Positions 16,912-24,965 of a stretch of DNA of 64,000 nucleotides are shown here, piece after piece. Origin of the DNA: Rhizobiales bacterium 62-47 (GTDB taxonomy: Bacteria > Pseudomonadota > Alphaproteobacteria > Rhizobiales > Xanthobacteraceae); the NCBI GenBank assembly GCA_001899255.1, contig MKVX01000002.1:248001-312000 (forward strand). Reading direction: 5' to 3'. Numbering within the stretch: the stretch's first letter is position 1; every line of letters begins with the position of its first letter. The position numbers and the translations under genes are program-made. The notes under the pieces were generated by a model, which saw only the letters and a list, made by a program, of their open reading frames with translations, was not told the DNA's origin and did not search any database.

Positions 16912-17380
16912 CTGTCGCTCCCGATTCCGCTGTCTTGCTCTGCGCCGCCTGATCGAGCAGCACGGCCATGCGCTTGGTGGCGATCGGCGGCATCTTGGCC
17001 TGCCGAGCGGCTTCGAGGTTCGAAGTATCGCCACCGACCGCGATCAATCCAACCATACCCATGCCGAAATGCGGTACGCAGCGGTAGCCGTAGAGCCCCG
17101 GCTTGTCGAACTTAACGCTGACTTCCTGCGAGATCTGGCCTTTGAACGGTGTCGCGCCATCCGGCACCATGCCCGGAATCGACTCCGCGTCGTGACCCTT
17201 GTCGGTCGGAACGAAACGCACGGTATCGCCCGGCTGCACCCTGAGGAACGGCGGATCGAATGCCATCACCTGACCGTCGGGGCTTTTGTTCAGCATCTTG
17301 ACCTCGAACTCCGCAGCCATGGCGGACGAAGCCGTGAGCAACGTAACGGCGGCAAGAGCGACGGTCGACAGGCGTATCAT
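16898..17380 (-). CDS. Pseudoazurin (periplasmic blue copper protein)
   Basis: The 160-aa precursor has a signal peptide (MIRLSTVALAAVTLLTASSAMA) and a cupredoxin domain. The type I copper ligands are His in DKGHDAESIPG and Cys, His, Met in YRCVPHFGMGMVG. Pseudoazurins carry electrons in the periplasm, classically to copper nitrite reductase or nitrous oxide reductase. Neither reductase is in the window. A perfect NnrR-type box 84 bp upstream supports a nitrogen-oxide role. The 40 C-terminal residues after the cupredoxin fold, rich in Ala and Lys, extend a little beyond the usual pseudoazurin end. The ATG at 17380 was chosen because the signal peptide begins there. Confidence 0.92.
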   Translation of the reverse strand: MIRLSTVALAAVTLLTASSAMAAEFEVKMLNKSPDGQVMAFDPPFLRVQPGDTVRFVPTDKGHDAESIPGMVPDGATPFKGQISQEVSVKFDKPGLYGYRCVPHFGMGMVGLIAVGGDTSNLEAARQAKMPPIATKRMAVLLDQAAQSKTAESGATGAAR

Positions 17381-17464
17381 TATGCAACTCCATCGGTTCG
17401 GCCGTCGTGACGACACGACGTACCCACCTGATGCAGGTCTCTAGCGGATTGCGCAGCCGTCACT

Positions 17465-17478
17465 TTGCGCTTACGCAA
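17465..17478. promoter_or_regulatory. NnrR-type box upstream of pseudoazurin
   Basis: TTGCGCTTACGCAA is a perfect TTGCG-N4-CGCAA palindrome 84 bp upstream of the pseudoazurin start. A further GACGCAAG half-like sequence follows. Confidence 0.7.
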
Positions 17479-17557
17479 GCTGACGCAAGATTCATCGGCG
17501 TCGCAAATGACCTTTACGACGCGCGAACCACCGATGGAAAATGTCGAATTTCCGGAG

Positions 17558-18829
17558 CTATTTTGCCGGCAGGATGGTGCCTTCGACCTCGCCGAAGCCG
17601 ATGCGATAACCCTCGCCCTGACACCAGCCGTGGATGCTGAGCGAATCGCCATCCTCGAAGAAACTGCGCTTGTCGCCGCCGGGCAACTCGATCGGCTCGC
17701 TGCCGTTCCAGCTGATTTCCAGCAGACTGCCGCGCTGATTCTTTTCCGGCCCCGAAATGGTGCCGGAGCCGAGCAGGTCGCCGACATTCATGGCGCAGCC
17801 GGATGAGGCGTGATGCACCAGTTGCTGCACCGACGACCAGTACATGTACTTGAAGTTGGTGCACGCGATGGGGGCGTAATCCTTCGCGCCATCGGCGCGC
17901 AGATCGACCTGCAGATTGAGGTCGTAATTGTTGGCGCCTTTCTGCTGCAGATACGGTAACGGCGTCGGATTCTGTGCCGGCCCCTGTACACGGAACGGCT
18001 CGAGCGCCTCCCGCGTCACCACCCATGGGCTGATCGAGGTTCCGAATGCCTTGGCCTGGAATGGCCCAAGCGGCACGTATTCCCACTGCTGGATGTCGCG
18101 CGCGCTCCAATCGTTGAGCAGCACGAAGCCGAAGATCATCTCAGCGGCCTGCTGTTCCGTGAGCCGTGTCCCCATCTGCGACGCGCCGCCGATGACCACG
18201 CCCATCTCCAACTCAAAATCCAGCCGCTTGCAGGGCCCGAAGCTTGGCACCTCTGCACTTGGGGGCTTGAGCTGACCTTGCGGCCGAATGATCGGCGTGC
18301 CGCTGACCACCACGGTCGAGGCGCGGCCGTTGTAGGCGATCGGGATATGCAGCCAGTTCGGCTGCAAGGCGTTGTCCTTGCCGCGAAACATCACGCCGAC
18401 ATTGGTGGCGTGTTCTTTCGAGGAATAGAAATCGGTGTAGCCGGAAACCACGAACGGCATGTGCAACTGCACACCCTTGCGCGGCATCAGCGCACGCTGG
18501 CGCAGGCTCGCGTTATCGCGCAACGTCGCATTATCGTGTCGCAATAGCTGGCTGATCTGCATGCGCACGCGCGACCATGTTTGCGGGCCGGCCGCCATGA
18601 ACGCATTGATCGAGGGCTGCGCGAAGATTCCAGCTGCACCCGCGTCGATCAACTTTTCGGATTCGAGTGCTGCGAGATCAAGCACGAAATCGCCGATGGC
18701 GACGCCGACGCGACGTTGCGCCGAATCCGGAGTCGAGAACACACCGTAAGGCAGGTTCTGGATCGGGAAATCCGAATCGGCGGCAACGTCGATGAAGGAT
18801 TTCAGCTTCGGATCGTTGGGGTGAGACAT
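17558..18829 (-). CDS. fahA: Fumarylacetoacetase
   Basis: The 423-aa enzyme (start MSHPNDPKLKSFIDVAADSD) cleaves fumarylacetoacetate to fumarate and acetoacetate, the last step of homogentisate catabolism. The N-terminal SH3-like domain runs to about residue 115. The catalytic domain has the divalent-metal region RLDFELEMGVVIGG, VLLNDWSARDIQQWEYVPLGPF and AKAFGTSISPWVV. Length is normal for the bacterial enzyme. It is last in the minus-strand run from the 23.2 kb monooxygenase and is separated from hmgA by a palindromic repeat. No maleylacetoacetate isomerase gene is present in the window. Confidence 0.96.
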   Translation of the reverse strand: MSHPNDPKLKSFIDVAADSDFPIQNLPYGVFSTPDSAQRRVGVAIGDFVLDLAALESEKLIDAGAAGIFAQPSINAFMAAGPQTWSRVRMQISQLLRHDNATLRDNASLRQRALMPRKGVQLHMPFVVSGYTDFYSSKEHATNVGVMFRGKDNALQPNWLHIPIAYNGRASTVVVSGTPIIRPQGQLKPPSAEVPSFGPCKRLDFELEMGVVIGGASQMGTRLTEQQAAEMIFGFVLLNDWSARDIQQWEYVPLGPFQAKAFGTSISPWVVTREALEPFRVQGPAQNPTPLPYLQQKGANNYDLNLQVDLRADGAKDYAPIACTNFKYMYWSSVQQLVHHASSGCAMNVGDLLGSGTISGPEKNQRGSLLEISWNGSEPIELPGGDKRSFFEDGDSLSIHGWCQGEGYRIGFGEVEGTILPAK

Positions 18830-18852
18830 AGACTCCAGACTCCACATGCGTC

Positions 18853-18875
18853 ATGCCCGGACTTGATCCGGGCAT
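18853..18875. repeat. Short palindromic hairpin between hmgA and fahA
   Basis: ATGCCCGG-ACTTGAT-CCGGGCAT is a perfect 8-bp stem with a 7-base loop, a widespread intergenic repeat type in Bradyrhizobium relatives. It could stabilise or separate the hmgA and fahA messages. Confidence 0.7.
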
Positions 18876-18902
18876 CCATCATTCAGCTTTACTGTCGAAC
18901 CG

Positions 18903-20249
18903 TTACGGCTTGTTGGGATCGAACATCTTCTCCAGCCCGTTCCAGCAGTCCGCATAGTTGTCCTGCAGCGTGCCGGACGTCGCGGCATGCTTGGTGACGC
19001 GCTGCGGATAGCGGGTCTCGAACATGAAGGCCATGGTACCGGTCAGCTTCACCGGCTTCAGTTCACCATTAGACGCATGATCGAAGGCTTCGCGATCCGG
19101 CCCGTGCGGCAGCATCATGTTATGCAGGCTGATTCCCCCCGGCACGAAACCCTGCGGCTTGGCGTCGTAGACGCCGTAGATCAGTCCCATGAACTCGCTC
19201 ATGATGTTCATGTGATACCACGGCGGCCGGAAGGTGTTGTCCGCCACCATCCAGCGTTCGGGGAAAATGACGAAGTCGATATTGGCGGTGCCAGCGGTTT
19301 CCGACGGCGATGTCAGCACCGTGAAGATCGACGGATCGGGATGATCGAAACCGATGGCGCCAACAGGCGAGAAGGTCCGCAGATCATACTTGTAGGGCGC
19401 ATAGTTGCCGTGCCACGCTACGACATCGATCGGCGAATGCGGCAGCTTTGTCACATAAAGCGCGCCACCCCACTTCACATAAAGCTCGGTCGGCGTGTCC
19501 TTGTCCTCATAGGCCGCGACCGGGGTAAGGAAATCGCGCGAATTGGCCAGGCAATTGGCGCCGATCGGCCCGCGTTCCGGCAGCGTGAAGGCACCGCCGT
19601 AGTTCTCGCAGAGATAGCCGCGCGCCGGACCGTTGGGAATCTCGACACGGAACTTGACGCCGCGCGGGATCACCGCGATCTCGCCGGGTTCGATATCGAT
19701 GCGGCCGAACTCGGTGACGAAGCGCAGGTTGCCCTGCTGCGCCACGAACATCATCTCGCCGTCGGCATTATAGAAGTGCTGATCGACCATCGACTTTGTG
19801 ATGAGATAGACGTGCGCCGCCATGCCGGCCTGCGTATTGGCGTCGCCCGCCGTGGTCATGGTCTGCACGCCTTGCACGAAGGTGAGTTCCTCCTTCGGCA
19901 TCGGCGTCGGATCCCAGCGCAACTGGGAAATCGGCATGTCGTCCTCGAAGCACGGCGCGGTGCGCCATAGCCGCGAGTCGATCTTGGTGAAGCGGCCGGA
20001 GTGCTTCACCGACGGACGGATACGATACAGCCAGGAGCGCTCATTGCTGCCGCGCGGCGCGGTGAACGGCGAACCGGACAGTTGCTCGGCGTAAAGGCCA
20101 TAAGCGCAGCGCTGCGGCGAATTGCGACCGACCGGCAGCGCGCCGGGCAATGCCTCCGTCTCGAAGCTGTTGCCGAAGCCGGACATATATCCCGGCGTGA
20201 TGCCGGCGACGCCTTGTTTCAGACTGCTGGGTGCGGTGTTGATGTTCAT
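18903..20249 (-). CDS. hmgA: Homogentisate 1,2-dioxygenase
   Basis: The 448-aa Fe(II) enzyme opens the homogentisate ring to maleylacetoacetate. Recognition rests on [25 protein letters not shown] at the N-terminus (only partly quoted in findings), [18 protein letters not shown] carrying the His-x5-Glu iron ligands, and [18 protein letters not shown] carrying the third His. The ATG at 20249 has GGGAGAGTGAG upstream. It lies in the same direction between a metallo-beta-lactamase-like gene and fahA, each spaced by a palindromic repeat. Confidence 0.97.
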   Translation of the reverse strand: MNINTAPSSLKQGVAGITPGYMSGFGNSFETEALPGALPVGRNSPQRCAYGLYAEQLSGSPFTAPRGSNERSWLYRIRPSVKHSGRFTKIDSRLWRTAPCFEDDMPISQLRWDPTPMPKEELTFVQGVQTMTTAGDANTQAGMAAHVYLITKSMVDQHFYNADGEMMFVAQQGNLRFVTEFGRIDIEPGEIAVIPRGVKFRVEIPNGPARGYLCENYGGAFTLPERGPIGANCLANSRDFLTPVAAYEDKDTPTELYVKWGGALYVTKLPHSPIDVVAWHGNYAPYKYDLRTFSPVGAIGFDHPDPSIFTVLTSPSETAGTANIDFVIFPERWMVADNTFRPPWYHMNIMSEFMGLIYGVYDAKPQGFVPGGISLHNMMLPHGPDREAFDHASNGELKPVKLTGTMAFMFETRYPQRVTKHAATSGTLQDNYADCWNGLEKMFDPNKP

Positions 20250-20290
20250 CTCACTCTCCCGTTGGCTCGCGAGATTTCAGACCATTCGGA

Positions 20291-20372
20291 CGTCATTGCG
20301 AGCGACGCGAAGCAATCCGGTTCTTTGCCGTCACTCTGGATTGCTTCGTCGCTCTCGCTCCTCGCAATGACG
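20291..20372. repeat. REP-like palindromic element
   Basis: CGTCATTGCGAG at 20291-20302 pairs with CTCGCAATGACG at 20361-20372. Inside, GCGACGCGAAGCAATCC and GGATTGCTTCGTCGC pair imperfectly, so nearly the whole element can fold into one long hairpin. It lies between the metallo-beta-lactamase-like gene and hmgA. Confidence 0.8.
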
Positions 20373-20379
20373 AGTAACT

Positions 20380-21333
20380 TCATCCTTGCAGCGTTGCCCA
20401 CATTTCGCGGTCGCGCTTGTCGGTCCAGATCACCGGATCATCGATGCCGGATGCCTCATCGAAGGCCCGCGAGACGTTGAACGGCAGACAGTGCTCGTAA
20501 ATCGCGAAGCTGGAGAATTTTGGATCCATCACCTCACGCGTTGCCGCCATGGTCTCTTTGAGGCCACGACCCTTGGCGACCGACATTTCCGCCGCGCCAT
20601 AGAGCGACATCACGAAATCGCGAGTCATCGCGATGGCTTCACGCGTGGTCGACAGGCCCTTCAGCGCGTCGCCGCGTCCCGGCGCGATCGCCTTGGGATT
20701 GAAGTCGCGAATTTCATTCAGCGTCATCGGCCATTCGCGCAAGTGCGCGTCGCCGCAATAGCAGGCCGAGTGATATTCGATCAGGTCGCCGGAGAACATC
20801 ACCTCGGCATCGGGCACCCAGGCGACGATGTCACCGGAGGTATGCCCCGCACCGAGCTGCATCAGCCGGACCTCGCGCTTGCCGAGATAGATCGACATCT
20901 CGCCTTCGAAAGTCAGCGTCGGCCAGGTCAGGCCGGGGATGCTGGCGGCATCCTGAAACAGCCGCGGAAAGCGGCCGTACTCGGAATCCCAGTCCTGCTG
21001 GCCGCGCTCCTCGATCAGGCGATAGGTTTCCTGCGAAGCAACGATCCCTTGCGCGTGATAGGCCGACGCGCCCAGCACGCGCACCGCGTGATAGTGCGAC
21101 AGCACGACATACTTGATCGGCTTGTCGGTCACGGTCTTGACACGCTCGATCACCTTGTTGGCCATCGCCGGTGTGGCCTGCGCGTCAAACACGATGCATC
21201 CGTCGTCCCCGACGATCACGGCGGAGTTCGGGTCGCCCTCGGCGGTAAAGGCGTAGAGATCGGTCCCGATCTCGGAGAAGGTCACCTTCTTTTCCGCCAG
21301 ATCGGTGGTGGACGCGAAACCTTTGGTAGCCAT
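20380..21333 (-). CDS. Metallo-beta-lactamase-fold protein with altered metal motif
   Basis: The 317-aa protein has the MBL-fold pattern (NSAVIVGDDGCIVFDAQATP, then the first metal loop, then AGHTSGDIVAWVPDAEVMFSGDLIEYH). The usual HxHxDH motif reads HYHAVR (VVLSHYHAVRVLGASAY), so the Asp and third His are missing while AGHTSGD and SGDLIEY are kept. One metal site should therefore be weak or absent. It sits in the homogentisate operon. ATG at 21333 has AAGGAAATG upstream. Proteins of this shape are often annotated as quinoprotein-relay or glyoxalase-like; the substrate is unknown. Confidence 0.8.
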   Translation of the reverse strand: MATKGFASTTDLAEKKVTFSEIGTDLYAFTAEGDPNSAVIVGDDGCIVFDAQATPAMANKVIERVKTVTDKPIKYVVLSHYHAVRVLGASAYHAQGIVASQETYRLIEERGQQDWDSEYGRFPRLFQDAASIPGLTWPTLTFEGEMSIYLGKREVRLMQLGAGHTSGDIVAWVPDAEVMFSGDLIEYHSACYCGDAHLREWPMTLNEIRDFNPKAIAPGRGDALKGLSTTREAIAMTRDFVMSLYGAAEMSVAKGRGLKETMAATREVMDPKFSSFAIYEHCLPFNVSRAFDEASGIDDPVIWTDKRDREMWATLQG

Positions 21334-21356
21334 CAAGTCATTTCCTTTATGCGAAG

Positions 21357-21584
21357 TCAGATCGCTTTGGCGTCAGATGAAGTGGGATCGTCGGCGAGCC
21401 GCCGCTTGCCGAGCGCAATTGCCTCGCGCAGCACCTCGATATCCCCGATATGATTGGCGAGGATCAGCACCAGCGCCGCATCGAGCGCCGCGCTGCTATC
21501 GTCGTCCAGCCCGCGATGCGCCTCGACGACCATGCGAAAGGCGTCATCGGGCTTGGGAAAATTCGATGTGGTCGATAGCGACAT
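21357..21584 (-). CDS. DUF2783 small protein
   Basis: The 75-aa helical protein (MSLSTTSNFPKPDDAFRMVV, then a helical body ALVLILANHIGDIEVLREAI) fits DUF2783, a family found next to flavin monooxygenases in aromatic catabolic clusters. It lies 8 bp downstream of the monooxygenase and 23 bp upstream of the MBL-like gene, so it is within one operon. It may be a small partner or stabilising subunit of the monooxygenase; this is inference from constant neighbourhood. Confidence 0.78.
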   Translation of the reverse strand: MSLSTTSNFPKPDDAFRMVVEAHRGLDDDSSAALDAALVLILANHIGDIEVLREAIALGKRRLADDPTSSDAKAI

Positions 21585-21592
21585 GGCCCCTC

Positions 21593-23203
21593 TCAACCGG
21601 CCGCACAGGCACGTTTGTACGCGGCTTCGATCGCCGCATGCGTGGGTCTCCGGAATCGTGCCGCCACGTAACCATCGGGGCGGAACAGGTAAGCCGCACC
21701 CGGTTGCGCATCGTAGCGCGCGCCGATGGTGCCGCTCACGTCGATCAGATCGCCCTGCTTGCCGATACGTATCGTAGCCACCTCGTCCGGCGTTTCGATG
21801 GCTTCGCCGTTGGCGAATTGCAGCAACGTGAACGTCTTGCCGGCGGCACAAAACGCGTCGGTGAGAAATGTATCGCCGCCGCGCGCCCGCAACGGCGCAT
21901 CCGGCATCGACGTTCCGGGGCGTGGACCGCCGTGCCACGAATCGACATCGGCGGTCGACAAGGGTGTTTCATAAACCGAGGGGAGCGATAGCCGGCCACC
22001 GTTGATCATGCGCTTGCCGAAATCAGTGTCTTGCGCCAGCGCCAGCACCGCCTTGCGCAGCCGCGCCTCCTGCTTGGTGACGGGCGCCATGAAATCGGTC
22101 GAGCGGGTCGATTCGCGAATGTTCTCGTCGGCCGCCAGGCTGCGCTCGATGTGGTAGCTCTCAAGCAGTTTCTCGGGCGATTGCCTTCGCAGCACCCGCG
22201 CGAGCTTCCAGGCGAGGTTTTCCGCATCCTCCAATCCCGAATTGGCGCCACGCGCGCCGAACGGCGACACCTGATGCGCGGAATCGCCTGCGAATATGAC
22301 GCGATCGTGAATGAAGCGCGCCATCCGCCGGCACTGGAATTTGTAGATCGAGATCCATTCGAATTCGAACTGATCATGGCCGAGCATCCGCGCGATGCGG
22401 GGCCGCACGTTCTCCGGCCGGCGCTCGACCGCCGCATCGGCGTCGGGACTGAGCTGCAGATCGATACGCCAGACATCATCGGGCTGCCGATGCAGCAATG
22501 CCGAGCGCCCGGAATGGAATGGCGGATCGAACCAGAACCAGCGTTCGGTCGGAAATTCGGCACTCATCCTGACGTCCGCGATCAGGAACTGATCTTCGAA
22601 CACTTGCCCTTGGAAATCGGCGCCGACCATGCCGCGCAGCGACGAGCGAGCACCGTCGCAAGCGACCACATAGGCTGCCGACAGGCGATATGGACCGTCG
22701 GGTGTCTCGATGCTCAGCAGCACATGATCGTTGCGCTGCTCCAGTGCGGTGACCTTGTTGCGCCAGCGCAGATCGACGCCGGGCAATTGCTTGACTCGGT
22801 CGACCAGATAGGCCTCGGCATAAAACTGCTGCAGGTTGATGAAGGCCGGCATCTTGTGGCCATCTTCGGGCAACAGGTTGAATTGGTAGAGTTGCCGGTC
22901 GCCGTGGAAAATCTTGCCAACGCTCCACACCACGCCCTTGTCCACCATACGCTGGCCGACGCCGAGCCGGTCCCAGTACTCCAGCGAGCGCTTGGAAAAG
23001 CAGATGGCGCGCGAGCCCTCACCGATCCGGTCGGCGTCATCGAGTAGCACGACGGCCTCGCCGCGCTGCGCCAGATCGATCGCCAGCGACAGCCCCACCG
23101 GCCCGGCGCCCACCACCACCACCGGGTGATGTGCTGCGTTACCGGCCGGACGTTCCTGATCCGGATGGCGGCGATAGCCGAACTGCGACGTATGTTGCGT
23201 CAT
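21593..23203 (-). CDS. FAD-dependent aromatic monooxygenase (PHBH/MhpA type)
   Basis: The 536-aa group A flavoprotein monooxygenase starts MTQHTSQFGYRRHPDQ. The dinucleotide motif is VVVVGAGPVGLSLAIDLAQRG, near residue 28. The DG motif is YVVACDGARSSLRGMVG, and the GD motif is RVIFAGDSAHQVSPFGARG. A C-terminal thioredoxin-like region follows, as in MhpA-type hydroxylases. In a homogentisate operon, ring hydroxylation of a hydroxyphenylacetate to homogentisate is a plausible reaction, but the substrate is not established. The upstream open frame to 23269 is not favoured. Confidence 0.86.
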   Translation of the reverse strand: MTQHTSQFGYRRHPDQERPAGNAAHHPVVVVGAGPVGLSLAIDLAQRGEAVVLLDDADRIGEGSRAICFSKRSLEYWDRLGVGQRMVDKGVVWSVGKIFHGDRQLYQFNLLPEDGHKMPAFINLQQFYAEAYLVDRVKQLPGVDLRWRNKVTALEQRNDHVLLSIETPDGPYRLSAAYVVACDGARSSLRGMVGADFQGQVFEDQFLIADVRMSAEFPTERWFWFDPPFHSGRSALLHRQPDDVWRIDLQLSPDADAAVERRPENVRPRIARMLGHDQFEFEWISIYKFQCRRMARFIHDRVIFAGDSAHQVSPFGARGANSGLEDAENLAWKLARVLRRQSPEKLLESYHIERSLAADENIRESTRSTDFMAPVTKQEARLRKAVLALAQDTDFGKRMINGGRLSLPSVYETPLSTADVDSWHGGPRPGTSMPDAPLRARGGDTFLTDAFCAAGKTFTLLQFANGEAIETPDEVATIRIGKQGDLIDVSGTIGARYDAQPGAAYLFRPDGYVAARFRRPTHAAIEAAYKRACAAG

Positions 23204-23318
23204 GCCATGATCCAGACACCTGAAAGTTCGGAACAAGAATCGGGTTGGTCGCGCACTGACAGCGGCCATAGCGGCCGGCGGCCTGCCCGAATTCGGTGTT
23301 GCTCAACTCCCTCACGCG

Positions 23319-23342
23319 AGATAGTCTCACTTGCAACTATCT
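23319..23342. promoter_or_regulatory. Palindromic operator in the MarR/monooxygenase divergent region
   Basis: AGATAGT and ACTATCT flank a 10-base centre containing TTGCA. The palindrome lies between the divergent starts, 44 bp before the MarR start. It is the likely MarR operator. Confidence 0.65.
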
Positions 23343-23386
23343 AAACGCCCGGCGGGGTCCGCCGTCAACCCAATTCGGAGCCCTTT

Positions 23387-23863
23387 TTGGCCAAGCTCGA
23401 TCTTTTTAAGTTCGTGCCGTTCCGGCTCAATCGGCTCGGCGCGGAGGTCTCGGCGGCGCTCTCGAGCGAGTACCGCGAGCGCTATGGGCTCGACATTCCG
23501 GAGTGGCGAGTGATCGCAACGCTCGGGTTCCGCAAGGAGGCATGCAGTGCACAGTACATCGCGCAATGCACGCGCACACACAAGTCGACCATCAGCCGCG
23601 CCGTCACCGCGCTGCTGGAACGGCACCTGCTCGAGCGGGTCGAGAACGAAGACGATCGCCGCGAATTTCGCCTCCGCCTGACCCGCAAGGGGACCATGCT
23701 CTACGAGGACCTGATCCCAAGTCTGCTGCGGCGCGAGCAGGAGATCCTGGGTTGCCTGTCGGCACAGGAGCGAAAGGATTTCGCGCGGCTGCTCGGCAAG
23801 ATCGAAGATAGCCTCGGCCTGGTGCAGACCAGCCGGCCGATGAGCGAGATCGAAGCGTATTAG
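23387..23863 (+). CDS. MarR family transcriptional regulator
   Basis: The 158-aa winged-helix regulator has the MarR core at about residues 35-110: EWRVIATLGFRKEACSAQYIAQCTRTHKSTISRAV and the wing ENEDDRREFRLRLTRKG. The start is TTG at 23387 with CGGAG six bases upstream. It is divergent from the flavin monooxygenase/homogentisate operon and probably represses it until an aromatic acid binds. Confidence 0.9.
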   Translation: MAKLDLFKFVPFRLNRLGAEVSAALSSEYRERYGLDIPEWRVIATLGFRKEACSAQYIAQCTRTHKSTISRAVTALLERHLLERVENEDDRREFRLRLTRKGTMLYEDLIPSLLRREQEILGCLSAQERKDFARLLGKIEDSLGLVQTSRPMSEIEAY

Positions 23864-23890
23864 CCGGATGTATTGGGAGCGAAAGACGGC

Positions 23891-23966
23891 GTCATCCTGA
23901 GGTACTCCGCGCGCAGCGTTGAGCCTCGAAGGATCGCCGTCGCCGCCGATCGCACCTCAGGGTGAC
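23891..23966. repeat. REP-like palindromic element
   Basis: GTCATCCTGAGGT at 23891-23903 pairs imperfectly with ACCTCAGGGTGAC at 23954-23966 between the converging MarR and lactonase-like genes. The central part contains further GC-rich inverted sequence. Confidence 0.7.
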
Positions 23967-23982
23967 GGCATCTAATTGCGTG

Positions 23983-24795
23983 CTACGTCGCGAACGAGCG
24001 CAACGGCTCACGGTGCAAGGCAAAAACATCGGCCTTGCCGCTGACGCGCGGATAAATCTCACTCACCAGTGGATCGTGCCCGGGGATCACCCGGTCGATG
24101 TGCCCGGCCAGCCGCTCTGCGGTGATCCAGCCCTGCAGCATGTCTCCGACATTATAGACGATGGGAAACGGACTCCGCCGATGCATGTTGCCGTAATAAT
24201 GCGCGGCATCCGAGGCCAGCACCACCGGACCGCGCGCGGTCAATACGCGGACGATCTGCAGCCCGTCGGAGTGACCTCCGACATGATGAAGGGTTACGCC
24301 GGGAGCAAGTTCGCTATCGCCATTATGAAAGACGACGCGTTGACCGTAGACGTGACGCACCATCAGCGTCACATCCTCCACCGAGAACGGATGCCGCAGC
24401 GCGCCGTGACACATGCAACGGCCGGTCGCGTAGCTCATCTCGCGATCCTGCAGATGGAATCGCGCATTGGGAAAGCGATCGAGATTGCCAGCATGGTCGT
24501 AATGCAGGTGCGTGACGACGACGTCCTCGATCGACCCGGCGCTGACGCCGAACGCTGCAAGTGCATCGACCGGATTGATCGTCAGCTTGCGGCTACGTTC
24601 TTGCGCGGCCGCGGCGTTGAAGCCGGTATCGACGAGGATGTCGCGGCCCGCGCCGCGGATCAGCCAGACGAAGTAATCGAGATCTGCAGCCGTTGTCTCG
24701 TGCGGGTCCGGAACAAGGTAATTCATATGCGGCGTGCGCGGCGACATCGTCGCGTAACGAATGGCAAAGACCTCGTAAGTCGGCTCCATCGGCAT
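23983..24795 (-). CDS. N-acyl homoserine lactonase-like MBL-fold hydrolase
   Basis: The 270-aa protein has an intact MBL metal motif: VVVTHLHYDHAGNLDRFPNA (HxHxDH), followed by His in HHVGGHSDGLQI, Asp in VVLASDAAHYY and His in VIPGHDP. The N-terminal region (DILVDTGFN) and spacing resemble the AttM/AiiA lactonase group. ATG at 24795 has GGAGAGAAG upstream. Substrates could be acyl-homoserine lactones or other lactones; context gives no decision. Confidence 0.8.
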   Translation of the reverse strand: MPMEPTYEVFAIRYATMSPRTPHMNYLVPDPHETTAADLDYFVWLIRGAGRDILVDTGFNAAAAQERSRKLTINPVDALAAFGVSAGSIEDVVVTHLHYDHAGNLDRFPNARFHLQDREMSYATGRCMCHGALRHPFSVEDVTLMVRHVYGQRVVFHNGDSELAPGVTLHHVGGHSDGLQIVRVLTARGPVVLASDAAHYYGNMHRRSPFPIVYNVGDMLQGWITAERLAGHIDRVIPGHDPLVSEIYPRVSGKADVFALHREPLRSFAT

Positions 24796-24903
24796 CGCTT
24801 CTCTCCGTGCAGTTTCTATGTGCACAGAGAGCCACCTTCGCCGGCAAAGGTCAAAGCTCGCAACGGGGCCGCACCGTCGTCGCGAACGCATCCGCCAATG
24901 AAA

Positions 24904-24934
24904 ATCGGGCGACTGCCGCTGGCAATCGCCCGAT
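24904..24934 (-). terminator. Hairpin terminator of the outer-membrane protein gene
   Basis: On the minus strand a 9-bp arm ATCGGGCGA pairs with TCGCCCGAT, and inner TGCC/GGCA pairs tighten the loop. A short T-run follows. It begins about 30 bp after the stop codon at 24966. Confidence 0.7.
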
Positions 24935-24965
24935 CAATTGGCCGTCTTTTGCGATGCCGGGACGA

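Noticed and set aside
16912-17034. Longer form of the 126-aa gene starting at 17034
   Set aside because: The added residues lie fully inside the pseudoazurin gene and are Arg-rich; the GTG at 16911 is enough.
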